Below are positions 1 through 5,686 of a stretch of DNA of 7,236 nt, one piece after another. Every line of letters begins with the position of its first letter. Position 1 is the stretch's first letter. A program made the translations under genes and the position numbers. The DNA is from an uncultured Clostridia bacterium. GTDB taxonomy: Bacteria; Bacillota; Clostridia; Oscillospirales; Oscillospiraceae. The stretch lies in contig CALCRH010000227.1 in the NCBI GenBank assembly GCA_937894515.1, forward strand, positions 1 through 7,236, written 5' to 3'. The notes beneath the pieces were generated by a model, which saw nothing but the letters and a program-made list of their open reading frames with translations, did not search any database and had not been told where the DNA came from.

Positions 1-6
1 TTTTGT

Positions 7-31
7 TAGAATGTCAAATACTGACATTCTA
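7..31. repeat. Perfect 10-bp inverted repeat upstream of the cas12a fragment
   Basis: TAGAATGTCA (7-16) and TGACATTCTA (22-31) are exact reverse complements separated by the 5 bases AATAC. The dyad lies 34 bp before the start codon at 66. It is AT-rich and is not followed by a run of T, so it is a poor intrinsic terminator in the forward direction. An operator for a dimeric repressor, or a small transcript hairpin, is more likely. The dyad itself is seen directly; its role is inferred. CTGACA at 21-26 could serve as a -35 box, but no convincing -10 follows at the right distance. Confidence 0.6.
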
Positions 32-53
32 GTTAATTATATTCATTCTATAC

Positions 54-58
54 AGGAG
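54..58 (+). promoter_or_regulatory. Ribosome-binding site of the cas12a fragment
   Basis: AGGAG at 54-58 lies 7 bases before the ATG at 66. It is a canonical Shine-Dalgarno sequence and supports 66 as the true translation start. The 5' end of this nuclease gene is therefore intact and only its 3' part is missing. Confidence 0.75.
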
Positions 59-65
59 ATTCTAT

Positions 66-629
66 ATGCAAGCAATTAATCAGTTCTGTGGTCAAAACAA
101 TGGCTATTCTCGTTCCATCACACTCAAGAATCGTCTTATTCCTATCGGCAAGACTGAAGAAAATATTCAAAAATTTCTGGAATCCGATAAAAATAGGGCA
201 GATAAGTATCCTGGTGCCAAACAATTGATTGATAACCTTCACAAGGATTTCATTGCCGAAATTCTATCTAAAAATACGTTTGATTGGAAGCCTCTTGCCG
301 AGGCTATTGAAAAATTTCAAAAAACAAAGGACCCCAAGGACAAGAAGAACTTACAAAATCAACAGAACAATTTGAGAAAGCAAATTGCAAAAGCTTTCAC
401 ATCTAGCGAAAAAAGTAAGAAATTATTCTCTAAGGAGCTATTTACCGAGCTATTACCTGAATACATTAAGGGAAAAGTTGATGAAGCTGCTGCGGGAGGA
501 AGGCATCAAGGCGGATGTTCTCTTGCCGAAGATCACCCCGGAAAAGCGGGAGGAATGGGTAGAGAAGCGTGTCAATGCCGGATTGCAGGTGCTGATCACC
601 AATCCCAAATGCGTGGAGACCGGACTTGA
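66..629 (+). pseudogene. cas12a: Truncated Cas12a (type V-A CRISPR nuclease), N-terminal ~135 residues only
   Basis: Cas12a is the crRNA-guided DNA nuclease of type V-A CRISPR systems and is usually 1,200-1,300 residues long. Only its beginning is present here. Residues 17-30 read SITLKNRLIPIGKT, which matches the family's opening WED-I segment (S-K-T-L-R-F-E-L-I-P-Q-G-K-T in known members). The next stretch has KNRADKYPGAKQLID and FDWKPLAEAIEKF, which line up with the start of the REC1 lobe in order and spacing (compared from memory). A segment LFSKELFTELLPEYIKG follows, as in the family just before the conserved TTYF..ENR region. Homology stops at about residue 135 (nucleotide ~470). The frame then stays open to a TGA at 627-629, but it only reads the neighbouring helicase DNA out of frame, giving an unrelated Gly/Ala/Arg-rich tail of about 50 residues. 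The RuvC and Nuc domains are absent, so no nuclease activity is possible. The segment is far more AT-rich than everything downstream. No cas1, cas2, cas4 or repeat array is visible. The family call is fairly sure; whether the truncation is biological or an assembly artefact is open. Confidence 0.8.
462..490. other. Junction between AT-rich cas12a DNA and GC-richer helicase DNA
   Basis: Up to about 470 the cas12a frame (codons in phase with 66) carries family-like protein. From about 475-481 the frame in phase with 481 carries helicase-like protein. GC content rises from about one third to over one half within a few tens of bases. Both genes are incomplete at this point: the nuclease lacks about 90% of its length and the helicase lacks its whole ATP-binding N-terminal domain. 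No terminal inverted repeat or target duplication is visible. The breakpoint cannot be fixed more tightly than about 465-485 without homologues. Confidence 0.75.
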
Positions 630-1179
630 CCTGAATGCCTTTACCACCCTCATTTTCTACTCCATGGGGTATAACCTGTTCACACTGCGGCAGGCTTCCC
701 GGCGCTCCTGGCGTATCAACCAGACGGCACCGAGAGTGGAGGTCTATATGCTCTACTATGCCGACACCATGCAAGCCAAGGCCATGAAGCTGATGGCATC
801 CAAACTGGCGGTAGCCGGGATCATCGAGGGCACCTTCTCCGATGAAGGACTATCTGCCATGAGCGATGTGAAGGATCTGACCTCCCAAATGGCAAAGGAA
901 CTGATGCTGGGCATCCGTGACAATGTGGAGGATATTGCCGCCTCGTTCAAGAGAATGGCTATCATCAATCCCAACCGTCAGAGGCCCAAGGTGATCCCCA
1001 TTGCCAAGCCGGAGAAGATCGAGCAGCCAGCAGAGCCAAAGGTAATAAGCGTGGAAAATGAGCGGAAGCGTATTCTCTATGAGGGCTTATTGGAAAAATC
1101 GAATATGGAAATCAAAAGGAAGTCAAAGAGACCGGCAGAGGTGGAAAACCAGCTATCGCTCTTTGACTTTGCTGCGTAA
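481..1179 (+). pseudogene. SF2/SNF2-type DNA helicase, C-terminal fragment with clamp-binding tail
   Basis: This is the second RecA-like domain of an SF2 (SNF2/DEAD-like) helicase; such proteins translocate on DNA using ATP. Counting from the ATG at 481, motif V is at residues 37-51 (VLITNPKCVETGLDL). Motif VI is at 71-81 (QASRRSWRINQ), with Arg74, Arg75 and Arg78 in the ATP-sensing arginine cluster. These resemble phage and plasmid SNF2-like helicases. A linker rich in Pro, Lys and Glu follows, and the protein ends ENQLSLFDFAA. QLSLF (residues 224-228, nucleotides 1150-1164) is the textbook sliding-clamp-binding pentapeptide, and the next gene encodes a clamp. The N-terminal half with Walker A (motif I) and DExx (motif II) is missing at the 5' junction, so the fragment cannot hydrolyse ATP alone. 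An AAGGGA at 468-473 lies 7 bases before ATG 481 and might allow translation of the remnant, probably by chance. The stop is followed after 14 bases by the clamp gene, suggesting one operon. Confidence 0.75.
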
Positions 1180-1193
1180 AGGAGCGTGATGAT

Positions 1194-2324
1194 TTGAAAT
1201 GTAAAACCAACAGACAGGAGCTTTTGTCGGCTGCAAAAAAGGCAGCCACTGTGGTTCCCAGCATATCCCCACTGGAGGTGCTGAAATGTATCCTGCTGGA
1301 AACCGATACCGAGAAGGGTACATTGACCTTGACGGCCACCAATCTGGAGGTGTCGCTGGAGCAGTCAATTCCCACAAGTGTCTGCGAGGGTGAGAATGTC
1401 AGTTTGGCTATCGAGGCCAAACTGCTGGTAGCCATGCTGACACAGTTGGACGGCGACGATGTGGAGCTGACACAGGACAATCCGGCACAGATCACCCTGA
1501 GAGGTGGAGACGCGCTATATTGTGTCCCGGTAATGGCCGGAAAGGAATATCCCCATGTGCAGTTCCCGGCACCCGATAACACTGTTAAGGTCAGCGAGAT
1601 CCCCAAGATGGTACAGAGAACTACCTTTGCTACCGTGGACAGCGAAACCACGCCCCTATTCAAGTGTGTAAACGTCAGGTTTACCAGTGAGGGGCTTCGC
1701 GCTGTCAGCAGCGATGGAAGCTGTGCTATCTCCGCACGGGGCGACCAGCAGAGTACGGGTGAGGCAAGTCTGCTTGTCCCGGCACCGTCCTTGGAAAAGC
1801 TGGCGCGGATGTGCAGTGATAAGGATGCCTTCGACGTGGGCATTGGGGACAGGAGCATCGTATTCCGCAAGGAGAACTTTGCTTACAGTGCCCGCCTCAT
1901 GGCCGGCAGCTATATCAACACCGATCAGATCTTCAATAATCTGAAAAACAGCTTTACGGTACTGAGCGATGCTATGGAACTGCGCAGTGCATTGGAGTCT
2001 GTAAGCGCCTTGACCCGTGACAATCGGGTGAAGCTCACCTTTTCGGGGAATTCGCTGCTTCTCTCATGCTGCAGTGACTTCGGAAACTCGAAAACATCGG
2101 TGGGTGTGATCCCTCTGTCCGGAAATCCCTGCGGAGAGTTTTTCTTCATGGTGGATCGGCTGAGTCAGTCCCTCCGTGCCATGGGCGGAACCATCACTGT
2201 GGGTATTGCTCAGGGCGGCGCTCTGACGCTGAGTTCTGAGGACGCACAGTATATGCAGGTTGCCATGCGGGCCACTGCGGCAAAAAAGAGCCGTAAGGCT
2301 AAGAGCGAAAAGAAAGCAGCATAA
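1194..2324 (+). CDS. DnaN-like DNA polymerase III beta subunit (sliding clamp)
   Basis: Encodes 376 residues, close to the ~365-380 of bacterial clamps. These form a ring-shaped dimer around DNA that tethers polymerase and other DNA enzymes. The start is TTG at 1194, preceded by AAAGGAG (1178-1184) with 9 bases between. The nearby ATG and GTG codons are out of frame or hit an immediate stop. The protein opens MKCKTNRQELLSAAKKA, like the M-K-x-x-x-x-R-E-x-L-L start of DnaN. Its middle has SSDGSCAISAR, matching the clamp T-D-G-H-R-L-A region, and FAYSARLMAGSYINTDQIF, matching the conserved F-x-x-x-L-x-x-G-x-F/Y-P-D-Y segment. The clamp body ends at YMQVAMRA (E. coli M-P-M-R-L end), and about 15 extra Lys/Arg/Ala-rich residues follow. 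Three clamp domains are expected at about 1-120, 121-245 and 246-360. The protein is divergent from chromosomal DnaN (the TDGHR motif is degenerate), so it is probably an element-encoded second clamp. It sits between a helicase with a clamp-binding tail and a zinc-finger gene, 7-13 bases from each start or stop. Confidence 0.85.
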   Translation: MKCKTNRQELLSAAKKAATVVPSISPLEVLKCILLETDTEKGTLTLTATNLEVSLEQSIPTSVCEGENVSLAIEAKLLVAMLTQLDGDDVELTQDNPAQITLRGGDALYCVPVMAGKEYPHVQFPAPDNTVKVSEIPKMVQRTTFATVDSETTPLFKCVNVRFTSEGLRAVSSDGSCAISARGDQQSTGEASLLVPAPSLEKLARMCSDKDAFDVGIGDRSIVFRKENFAYSARLMAGSYINTDQIFNNLKNSFTVLSDAMELRSALESVSALTRDNRVKLTFSGNSLLLSCCSDFGNSKTSVGVIPLSGNPCGEFFFMVDRLSQSLRAMGGTITVGIAQGGALTLSSEDAQYMQVAMRATAAKKSRKAKSEKKAA

Positions 2325-2325
2325 A

Positions 2326-2330
2326 GGAGG
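2326..2330 (+). promoter_or_regulatory. Ribosome-binding site that favours a TTG start at 2338
   Basis: GGAGG at 2326-2330 lies directly after the clamp stop codon (2322-2324). An in-frame ATG at 2332 is only 1 base away, too close for normal initiation. The in-frame TTG at 2338 is 7 bases away, the usual spacing. TTG at 2338 is therefore the preferred start of the zinc-finger protein. Confidence 0.6.
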
Positions 2331-2337
2331 GATGCGA

Positions 2338-2724
2338 TTGGAGATACCCAAGATCTGTCGTTACTGCGGCGGAGTGATCCGTCTTGTTCCCGCAAATACG
2401 ATCTATGGAGAAGCTTCAGAGCGATTAGGCATGGAGGAGGAAATGCTCTACCAATGCCAGAACTGCAACGCCCGTGTCGGCTGCCATAAGGGCACCACAC
2501 GTCCCCTTGGCAACGTGGCCAATGAGATGCTGCGGCTCAAGCGGATGGAGACCCATCAGACCTTTGATGCCTATTGGCGCGGACGAAGCATGAGCAGGAC
2601 ACAGGCATACCGGTGGCTGGCAGCGCAGCTGCATCTACCGGAAAACCGTGCTCACATCGGAGGCTTTGAAATGGATCAATGTCAGAAGGTCATAGAACTA
2701 TGTAAAAAAGAGGAGGCGGCGTAA
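2338..2724 (+). CDS. DUF3268-like zinc-finger protein
   Basis: Encodes 128 residues from TTG 2338, or 130 from the ATG at 2332, which sits too close to the ribosome-binding site. Cys7-x2-Cys10 and Cys40-x2-Cys43 form a likely zinc knuckle. They are followed by VGCHKGTTRPLGNVANEMLR, which fits the conserved core of the DUF3268 'zinc-finger-containing' family (C-H-x-G-T, P-L-G, A-x-x-x-L-R). The C-terminal half carries THQTFDAYW, RTQAYRWLAAQLHLP and AHIGGFEMDQCQKVIE, also typical of that family. The family is common on phages and plasmids of Clostridia and Actinobacteria. Its biochemical role is unknown; nucleic-acid binding is a reasonable guess from the zinc ribbon and the replication-gene context. 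The start lies 13 bases after the clamp stop, and its TAA (2722-2724) abuts the next ATG at 2725, so the genes are probably co-translated. Confidence 0.75.
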   Translation: MEIPKICRYCGGVIRLVPANTIYGEASERLGMEEEMLYQCQNCNARVGCHKGTTRPLGNVANEMLRLKRMETHQTFDAYWRGRSMSRTQAYRWLAAQLHLPENRAHIGGFEMDQCQKVIELCKKEEAA

Positions 2725-3021
2725 ATGAAAACAGTCACCATTTACAGTATTGTCCACACCTATGTGGATGCAGACCACGGCGAGTTCCCACCGCCCAGTT
2801 TGGAGGGCAGCTTCCTGTCACTGGAACGGGCGCAGGAGGAAATGGAGCGGCTTGTAAAAGAGAAAGTAGAGGAAAACAATATCCCGCTTTGCAAGGAAAA
2901 CTGCTGCATTGAGTCCGGTCCGGACTACTGGGAAGCCTATGAGGACGGTTATGCTGCGGCCTGCTCTTCCCGCTATGACATCATGAGTTCAGAGCTGGTG
3001 TTGGAGGGGGACTGCGTGTAG
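2725..3021 (+). CDS. Small acidic hypothetical protein (98 residues)
   Basis: I do not recognise this family. The ATG at 2725 directly follows the preceding TAA, and GAGGAGG (2709-2715) lies 9 bases upstream, so the start is well supported. The protein opens with a short beta-like stretch (MKTVTIYSIVHTYV). It then has a Glu/Arg-rich predicted helix (LSLERAQEEMERLVKEKVEE, about residues 31-50) and a cysteine-rich C-terminal half with Cys at about 57, 61, 62, 79 and the penultimate position. There is no signal peptide or membrane segment, so it should be cytoplasmic. The layout resembles small accessory proteins of phages and plasmids. Its 3' end abuts a stretch (3012-3104) that reads as coding in the next frame, so the annotated C-terminus could be affected by a frameshift. 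Confidence 0.7.
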   Translation: MKTVTIYSIVHTYVDADHGEFPPPSLEGSFLSLERAQEEMERLVKEKVEENNIPLCKENCCIESGPDYWEAYEDGYAAACSSRYDIMSSELVLEGDCV

Positions 3022-3104
3022 GCGAATACGGACAAACTCAGATCGAGTTTTGCGTTCATCATGATATCCTGCTATGCGGCACACTGACAGAGGATGAAAC
3101 ACCT

Positions 3105-3518
3105 TTGTCGCTTTTTTGCCGCTTATGCGAGGTAGAGCCGGAGCTGTGGTTGGATATTCCTCTGGGGGTCGGGATCTATACCTCCCGATATGCCGACTTT
3201 GCTCCGCTGGATGAACGCAATCTCAAAATACTTTTTACCCAATTCTTAATTGCTAAATACGGGCGAGTTCCCATGATTACAAAGCTGGACTATTACTGCA
3301 AGGGGTTCACCATGCAGGGAAAGACTCTTCTGACGGCAAAATACTATTTTGTCAGAGGGCCTACCGGTGTGGAGGTGTTCCTGCGCAGGAAAAGAAAAGC
3401 TCTGTACTGTGGGGATACTCTGACCCAAGCGAAGGATTGGGCCATTCATCGTGAAAAGAAACAACACGACAGAGAAAGAAGGATCAAAGAAAATGAACAG
3501 AAATACAAGCCTCCGTGA
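3105..3518 (+). CDS. Hypothetical protein with basic C-terminus (start uncertain)
   Basis: I do not recognise this family. The only standard in-frame start after the upstream stop (2976-2978) is TTG at 3105, with AGAGGA (3089-3094) 10 bases before it, giving 137 residues. The same frame is open and protein-like back to about 2979 (for example GEYGQTQIEFCVHHD, encoded at 3021-3065), but contains no ATG, GTG or TTG there; CTG at 3012 is the best alternative. The N-terminal half is mixed alpha/beta with aromatic and acidic residues. The last ~45 residues are strongly charged and basic (FLRRKRKALYCGD, then IHREKKQHDRERRIKENEQK), suggesting a helical, possibly nucleic-acid-contacting tail. The 3' end overlaps the ATPase gene start at 3493 by 26 bases, consistent with translational coupling. 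The reading frame is fairly certain; the start is not. Confidence 0.55.
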   Translation: MSLFCRLCEVEPELWLDIPLGVGIYTSRYADFAPLDERNLKILFTQFLIAKYGRVPMITKLDYYCKGFTMQGKTLLTAKYYFVRGPTGVEVFLRRKRKALYCGDTLTQAKDWAIHREKKQHDRERRIKENEQKYKPP

Positions 3519-4881
3519 CAAGATGCTTGCCGTGATACAGGAGGTCAATGGAGAAGTGGCAGAGCGCGAGGAACTCATTGAGCTGATCGCCATTGCTCTG
3601 CTGACCCGCAACAACCTCTTTATCCTCGGCAAGCCCGGACAGGCGAAAAGCTATTCCATCAATCAATTCCGCCAGCGTATCACCGATGCTGTACAGTTTG
3701 AGCGTCTGCTCTCCAAGCAGACCGATGAAGACCAATTGTTTGGCCGCATCGACCTCTCCAGCCTGATCCCCGGCAGTATTCCGGAAGTATATCTGAAAAA
3801 CGATACCGCTTATGAATCCCTGCGGACAGAACTGGAATGTGCTTTGAGCGACTTTTGCCAGCATACCGGCGATGCGGATGCACGGGAGAAACTATCTTCT
3901 GCCGCTGAGAAGCTGGAAGCCTATCGCAAGGCCATGGCGGAGCTTCACCAATCGGAGCCGATGGTCAATACCACCGGCAAGATCCCCACGGCGGATATCT
4001 GCTTTTTGGATGAGATTTTCAAGTGCAACGACGGTGTACTAAATTCTCTCCTGACGGCCTTAAACGAGCGCAAGTACACCAATGAAGGGCATACCTATGC
4101 CATTCCCACCATCTCCTTTTTCGCGGCATCCAACGAGATCCCCAATTTCTCAGACCCGCAGGAGAAGATCTTGGAGGCACTGTATGACCGTCTGCAAATC
4201 AAGGTGGTGACGGAGGATATTCTTGACCGTGATAAGCGCCTTGCTGTTCTGAAAGGAAAGCAGAGCGGCACCATGGGACAGGTTTCCGCCACCATAACGC
4301 TCTCCGAGTTGGAGGATATGCAGAAAGAGGTGTCGGCCATTCCTGTTCCGGATGCCATCAATGAACTGGCGGACGATATTCTCTGTGAGCTGCGCCGCAA
4401 CGAAGTGACAGTATCGGACAGAAAGTATCTCAACTACTATCCGCTGGCACAGGCCAAGGCGTGGCTGGCGGGACACAGCGCTGTCACCTCAGAGGATCTT
4501 CTGATCCTCAAGTGCTACCTTTGGCAAAAGCCCGGTGACCGCGCTGTGGTAGAGTCCGTTCTCAATCGGCTGTGTGTCAATCCGCTGAAAGACAAGGTAG
4601 AACGTGTCATCCTTATGGCGGCAGAAGCCAAGGAGGAATTTGATGCTGTCCTTGCCGAAAACGGCAGCGGAGCGACCAAGAGCAAGGCACTCATTAAGCT
4701 GCGCGGTGAGCTGATCCGGCTTTATCAGATGCAGCAGGAGATCCTTGCCGCTGCTCAGTCCGACAGTGAAAAGGATATGGCAACAGAACTTCTCACCGAC
4801 TTGGAGACCGTCAGCAAGAGCGCCCATGATGCTATGAACTTCACCTATGCGCCGCTGGAACAGCTGGCGGCATTGCAGTAA
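3493..4881 (+). CDS. RavA/MoxR-family AAA+ ATPase
   Basis: Encodes 462 residues of a MoxR-type AAA+ ATPase, closest in layout to RavA. These cytoplasmic hexameric ATPases act with VWA-domain partners as chaperones or remodelling machines. Walker A is GKPGQAKS (residues 46-53). Walker B is ICFLDEIFK, with Asp173 and Glu174. Sensor 1 is AASNEIP, with Asn214, and the arginine finger region is LEALYDRLQI, with Arg233. The C-terminal lid has VSDRKYLNYYPLAQAKAWLAG, like the RavA sensor-2 VSDRRW segment, followed by VTSEDLLILKCYLW. The last ~120 residues are helical. Between the LFGRIDL segment (residue ~87) and Walker B lies a longer insert than I recall in RavA: about 86 residues against roughly 25-30, partly a charged helical segment. 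The start is ATG 3493 with AAGGA (3479-3483) 9 bases upstream; the upstream ATG at 3451 has no such site. The gene overlaps the previous one by 26 bases. Its likely VWA partner begins at 6450. Confidence 0.87.
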   Translation: MNRNTSLRDKMLAVIQEVNGEVAEREELIELIAIALLTRNNLFILGKPGQAKSYSINQFRQRITDAVQFERLLSKQTDEDQLFGRIDLSSLIPGSIPEVYLKNDTAYESLRTELECALSDFCQHTGDADAREKLSSAAEKLEAYRKAMAELHQSEPMVNTTGKIPTADICFLDEIFKCNDGVLNSLLTALNERKYTNEGHTYAIPTISFFAASNEIPNFSDPQEKILEALYDRLQIKVVTEDILDRDKRLAVLKGKQSGTMGQVSATITLSELEDMQKEVSAIPVPDAINELADDILCELRRNEVTVSDRKYLNYYPLAQAKAWLAGHSAVTSEDLLILKCYLWQKPGDRAVVESVLNRLCVNPLKDKVERVILMAAEAKEEFDAVLAENGSGATKSKALIKLRGELIRLYQMQQEILAAAQSDSEKDMATELLTDLETVSKSAHDAMNFTYAPLEQLAALQ

Positions 4882-4905
4882 TTTTTGCATAAGGAGAACT
4901 ATGTC

Positions 4906-5241
4906 ATGACATTTGAACTGAAAACTCCCTATGCAGAATACAAAAGGTGCTATTTCTATACGGATCATTACATGGTTAACGGCAATCTTTTCATAGGCAT
5001 TGCGCAGGATAGCGCGGATGACGGAGAGGTTGACTATATCATGAATGTAACCGTGAACACAGACGTACCTTTACCGGACGGCTGCATAGCTGTAAAAGAC
5101 TACAGTGAAAACGAGGGTATTTTAGAAACGATGAAAGCCCTTGGGCTGGTGACTGAAATACTCGCCTATCTGCCCAGCGGATATGTAAGTATCCCAATTT
5201 GCAGATACGACAAGAGCGTATTACAAAAGTACAGCCATTGA
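4906..5241 (+). CDS. Small hypothetical protein, DUF4313-like
   Basis: Encodes 111 residues from ATG 4906, preceded by AAGGAG (4891-4896) with 9 bases between. An in-frame TTG at 4885 lies upstream of that site and is unlikely to be used. The pattern is an N-terminal strand (MTFELKTPYAEYKRCYFYTD), then YMVNGNLFIGI, YIMNVTVNTDVPLPDGCIAV, a helix (GILETMKALGLV) and a closing strand (GYVSIPICRYD). This order resembles the DUF4313 family of small proteins carried by mobile elements of gut bacteria. The match is by overall layout from memory and is tentative. No function is known. It sits 24 bases after the ATPase stop and 31 before the SSB start, in the same apparent operon. Confidence 0.65.
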   Translation: MTFELKTPYAEYKRCYFYTDHYMVNGNLFIGIAQDSADDGEVDYIMNVTVNTDVPLPDGCIAVKDYSENEGILETMKALGLVTEILAYLPSGYVSIPICRYDKSVLQKYSH

Positions 5242-5259
5242 GCTGAAAAACATTTTTAT

Positions 5260-5264
5260 GGAGG
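5260..5264 (+). promoter_or_regulatory. Ribosome-binding site that sets the SSB start at 5273
   Basis: GGAGG at 5260-5264 is 8 bases before the ATG at 5273. A longer in-frame ATG at 5258 overlaps this site and would add MEEKP in front of the conserved MLNRIILMGRL opening. The site therefore selects 5273. Confidence 0.75.
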
Positions 5265-5272
5265 AAAAACCT

Positions 5273-5677
5273 ATGTTGAATAGAATCATTTTGATGGGTA
5301 GACTGACCCATGATCCCGAACTGCGTCACACCAATTCCAACATCCCCGTTTGTAGCTTTTCCATTGCCTGCGACCGTGATTTCAAAAACGACAAAGGCGA
5401 AAAGGAAACCGACTTCATTGATGTAGTTGCCTGGCGCTCCACCGGCGAATTTGTGTCCAAGTATTTCACCAAGGGTCGTATGGCCATCATCGAGGGTCGG
5501 CTCCAAATGCGTGAATACACGGATAAGGAGGGCAATAAGCGCCGCACAACGGAGGTGGTTGCCGACAATGTGTATTTCGGCGACTCCAAGCCTAACGGCG
5601 GGCAAGCGACCCCCAACATCGGCGATGACTTTCAGATTCCTGAGGGCTTTGACCCGGGTTTTGCGGATCACCTGTAA
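5273..5677 (+). CDS. ssb: Single-stranded DNA-binding protein (SSB)
   Basis: Encodes 134 residues of a bacterial-type SSB, which coats single-stranded DNA as an OB-fold tetramer during replication and repair. The opening MLNRIILMGRLTHDPELRHT is typical of the family (M-L-N-x-V-x-L-x-G-R-L-x-x-D-P-E-L-R). Next come VCSFSIACDRDF (residues 26-37) and DFIDVVAWRSTGEFVSKYFTKG, with Trp54 in a conserved stacking position. IIEGRLQMREYTDKEGNKRR follows, then the last strand VVADNVYFG. The OB fold ends near residue 104. The remaining tail is only about 30 residues and ends IPEGFDPGFADHL, not the usual D-D-D-I-P-F tip that recruits partner proteins. An internal GDDFQIP loosely recalls it. The protein is thus short and lacks the canonical tip, as in some phage and plasmid SSBs. 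With the clamp and helicase it forms the replication-accessory set of this region. Confidence 0.93.
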   Translation: MLNRIILMGRLTHDPELRHTNSNIPVCSFSIACDRDFKNDKGEKETDFIDVVAWRSTGEFVSKYFTKGRMAIIEGRLQMREYTDKEGNKRRTTEVVADNVYFGDSKPNGGQATPNIGDDFQIPEGFDPGFADHL

Positions 5678-5686
5678 ACTATATCA

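Noticed and set aside
1..65. CRISPR repeat or leader next to cas12a
   Set aside because: Only one inverted repeat is present. There is no repeated unit and no TCTAC...GTAGA stem typical of type V-A repeats anywhere in the window.
385..480. Extension of the helicase upstream to an ATG at 385
   Set aside because: This stretch is cas12a DNA read in another frame; it has no helicase-like residues and the AT-rich composition of the nuclease gene.
1112..1870. Long open frame on the minus strand (252 codons)
   Set aside because: It lies opposite the clamp gene, is Ser/Leu-rich with no domain pattern, and has no ribosome-binding site; it is a shadow of the clamp codons.
4885..4905. Upstream TTG start at 4885 for the DUF4313-like gene
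   Set aside because: The ribosome-binding site AAGGAG (4891-4896) lies inside this extension and is correctly spaced for ATG 4906.
4489..4968. Minus-strand open frame of 159 codons across the ATPase 3' end
   Set aside because: It is antisense to clearly family-like ATPase sequence and crosses an operon gap; there is no start signal.
5039..5671. Minus-strand open frame of 210 codons opposite the DUF4313-like gene and ssb
   Set aside because: The + strand encodes a clear SSB with family residues throughout; the reverse frame shows no recognisable domain.
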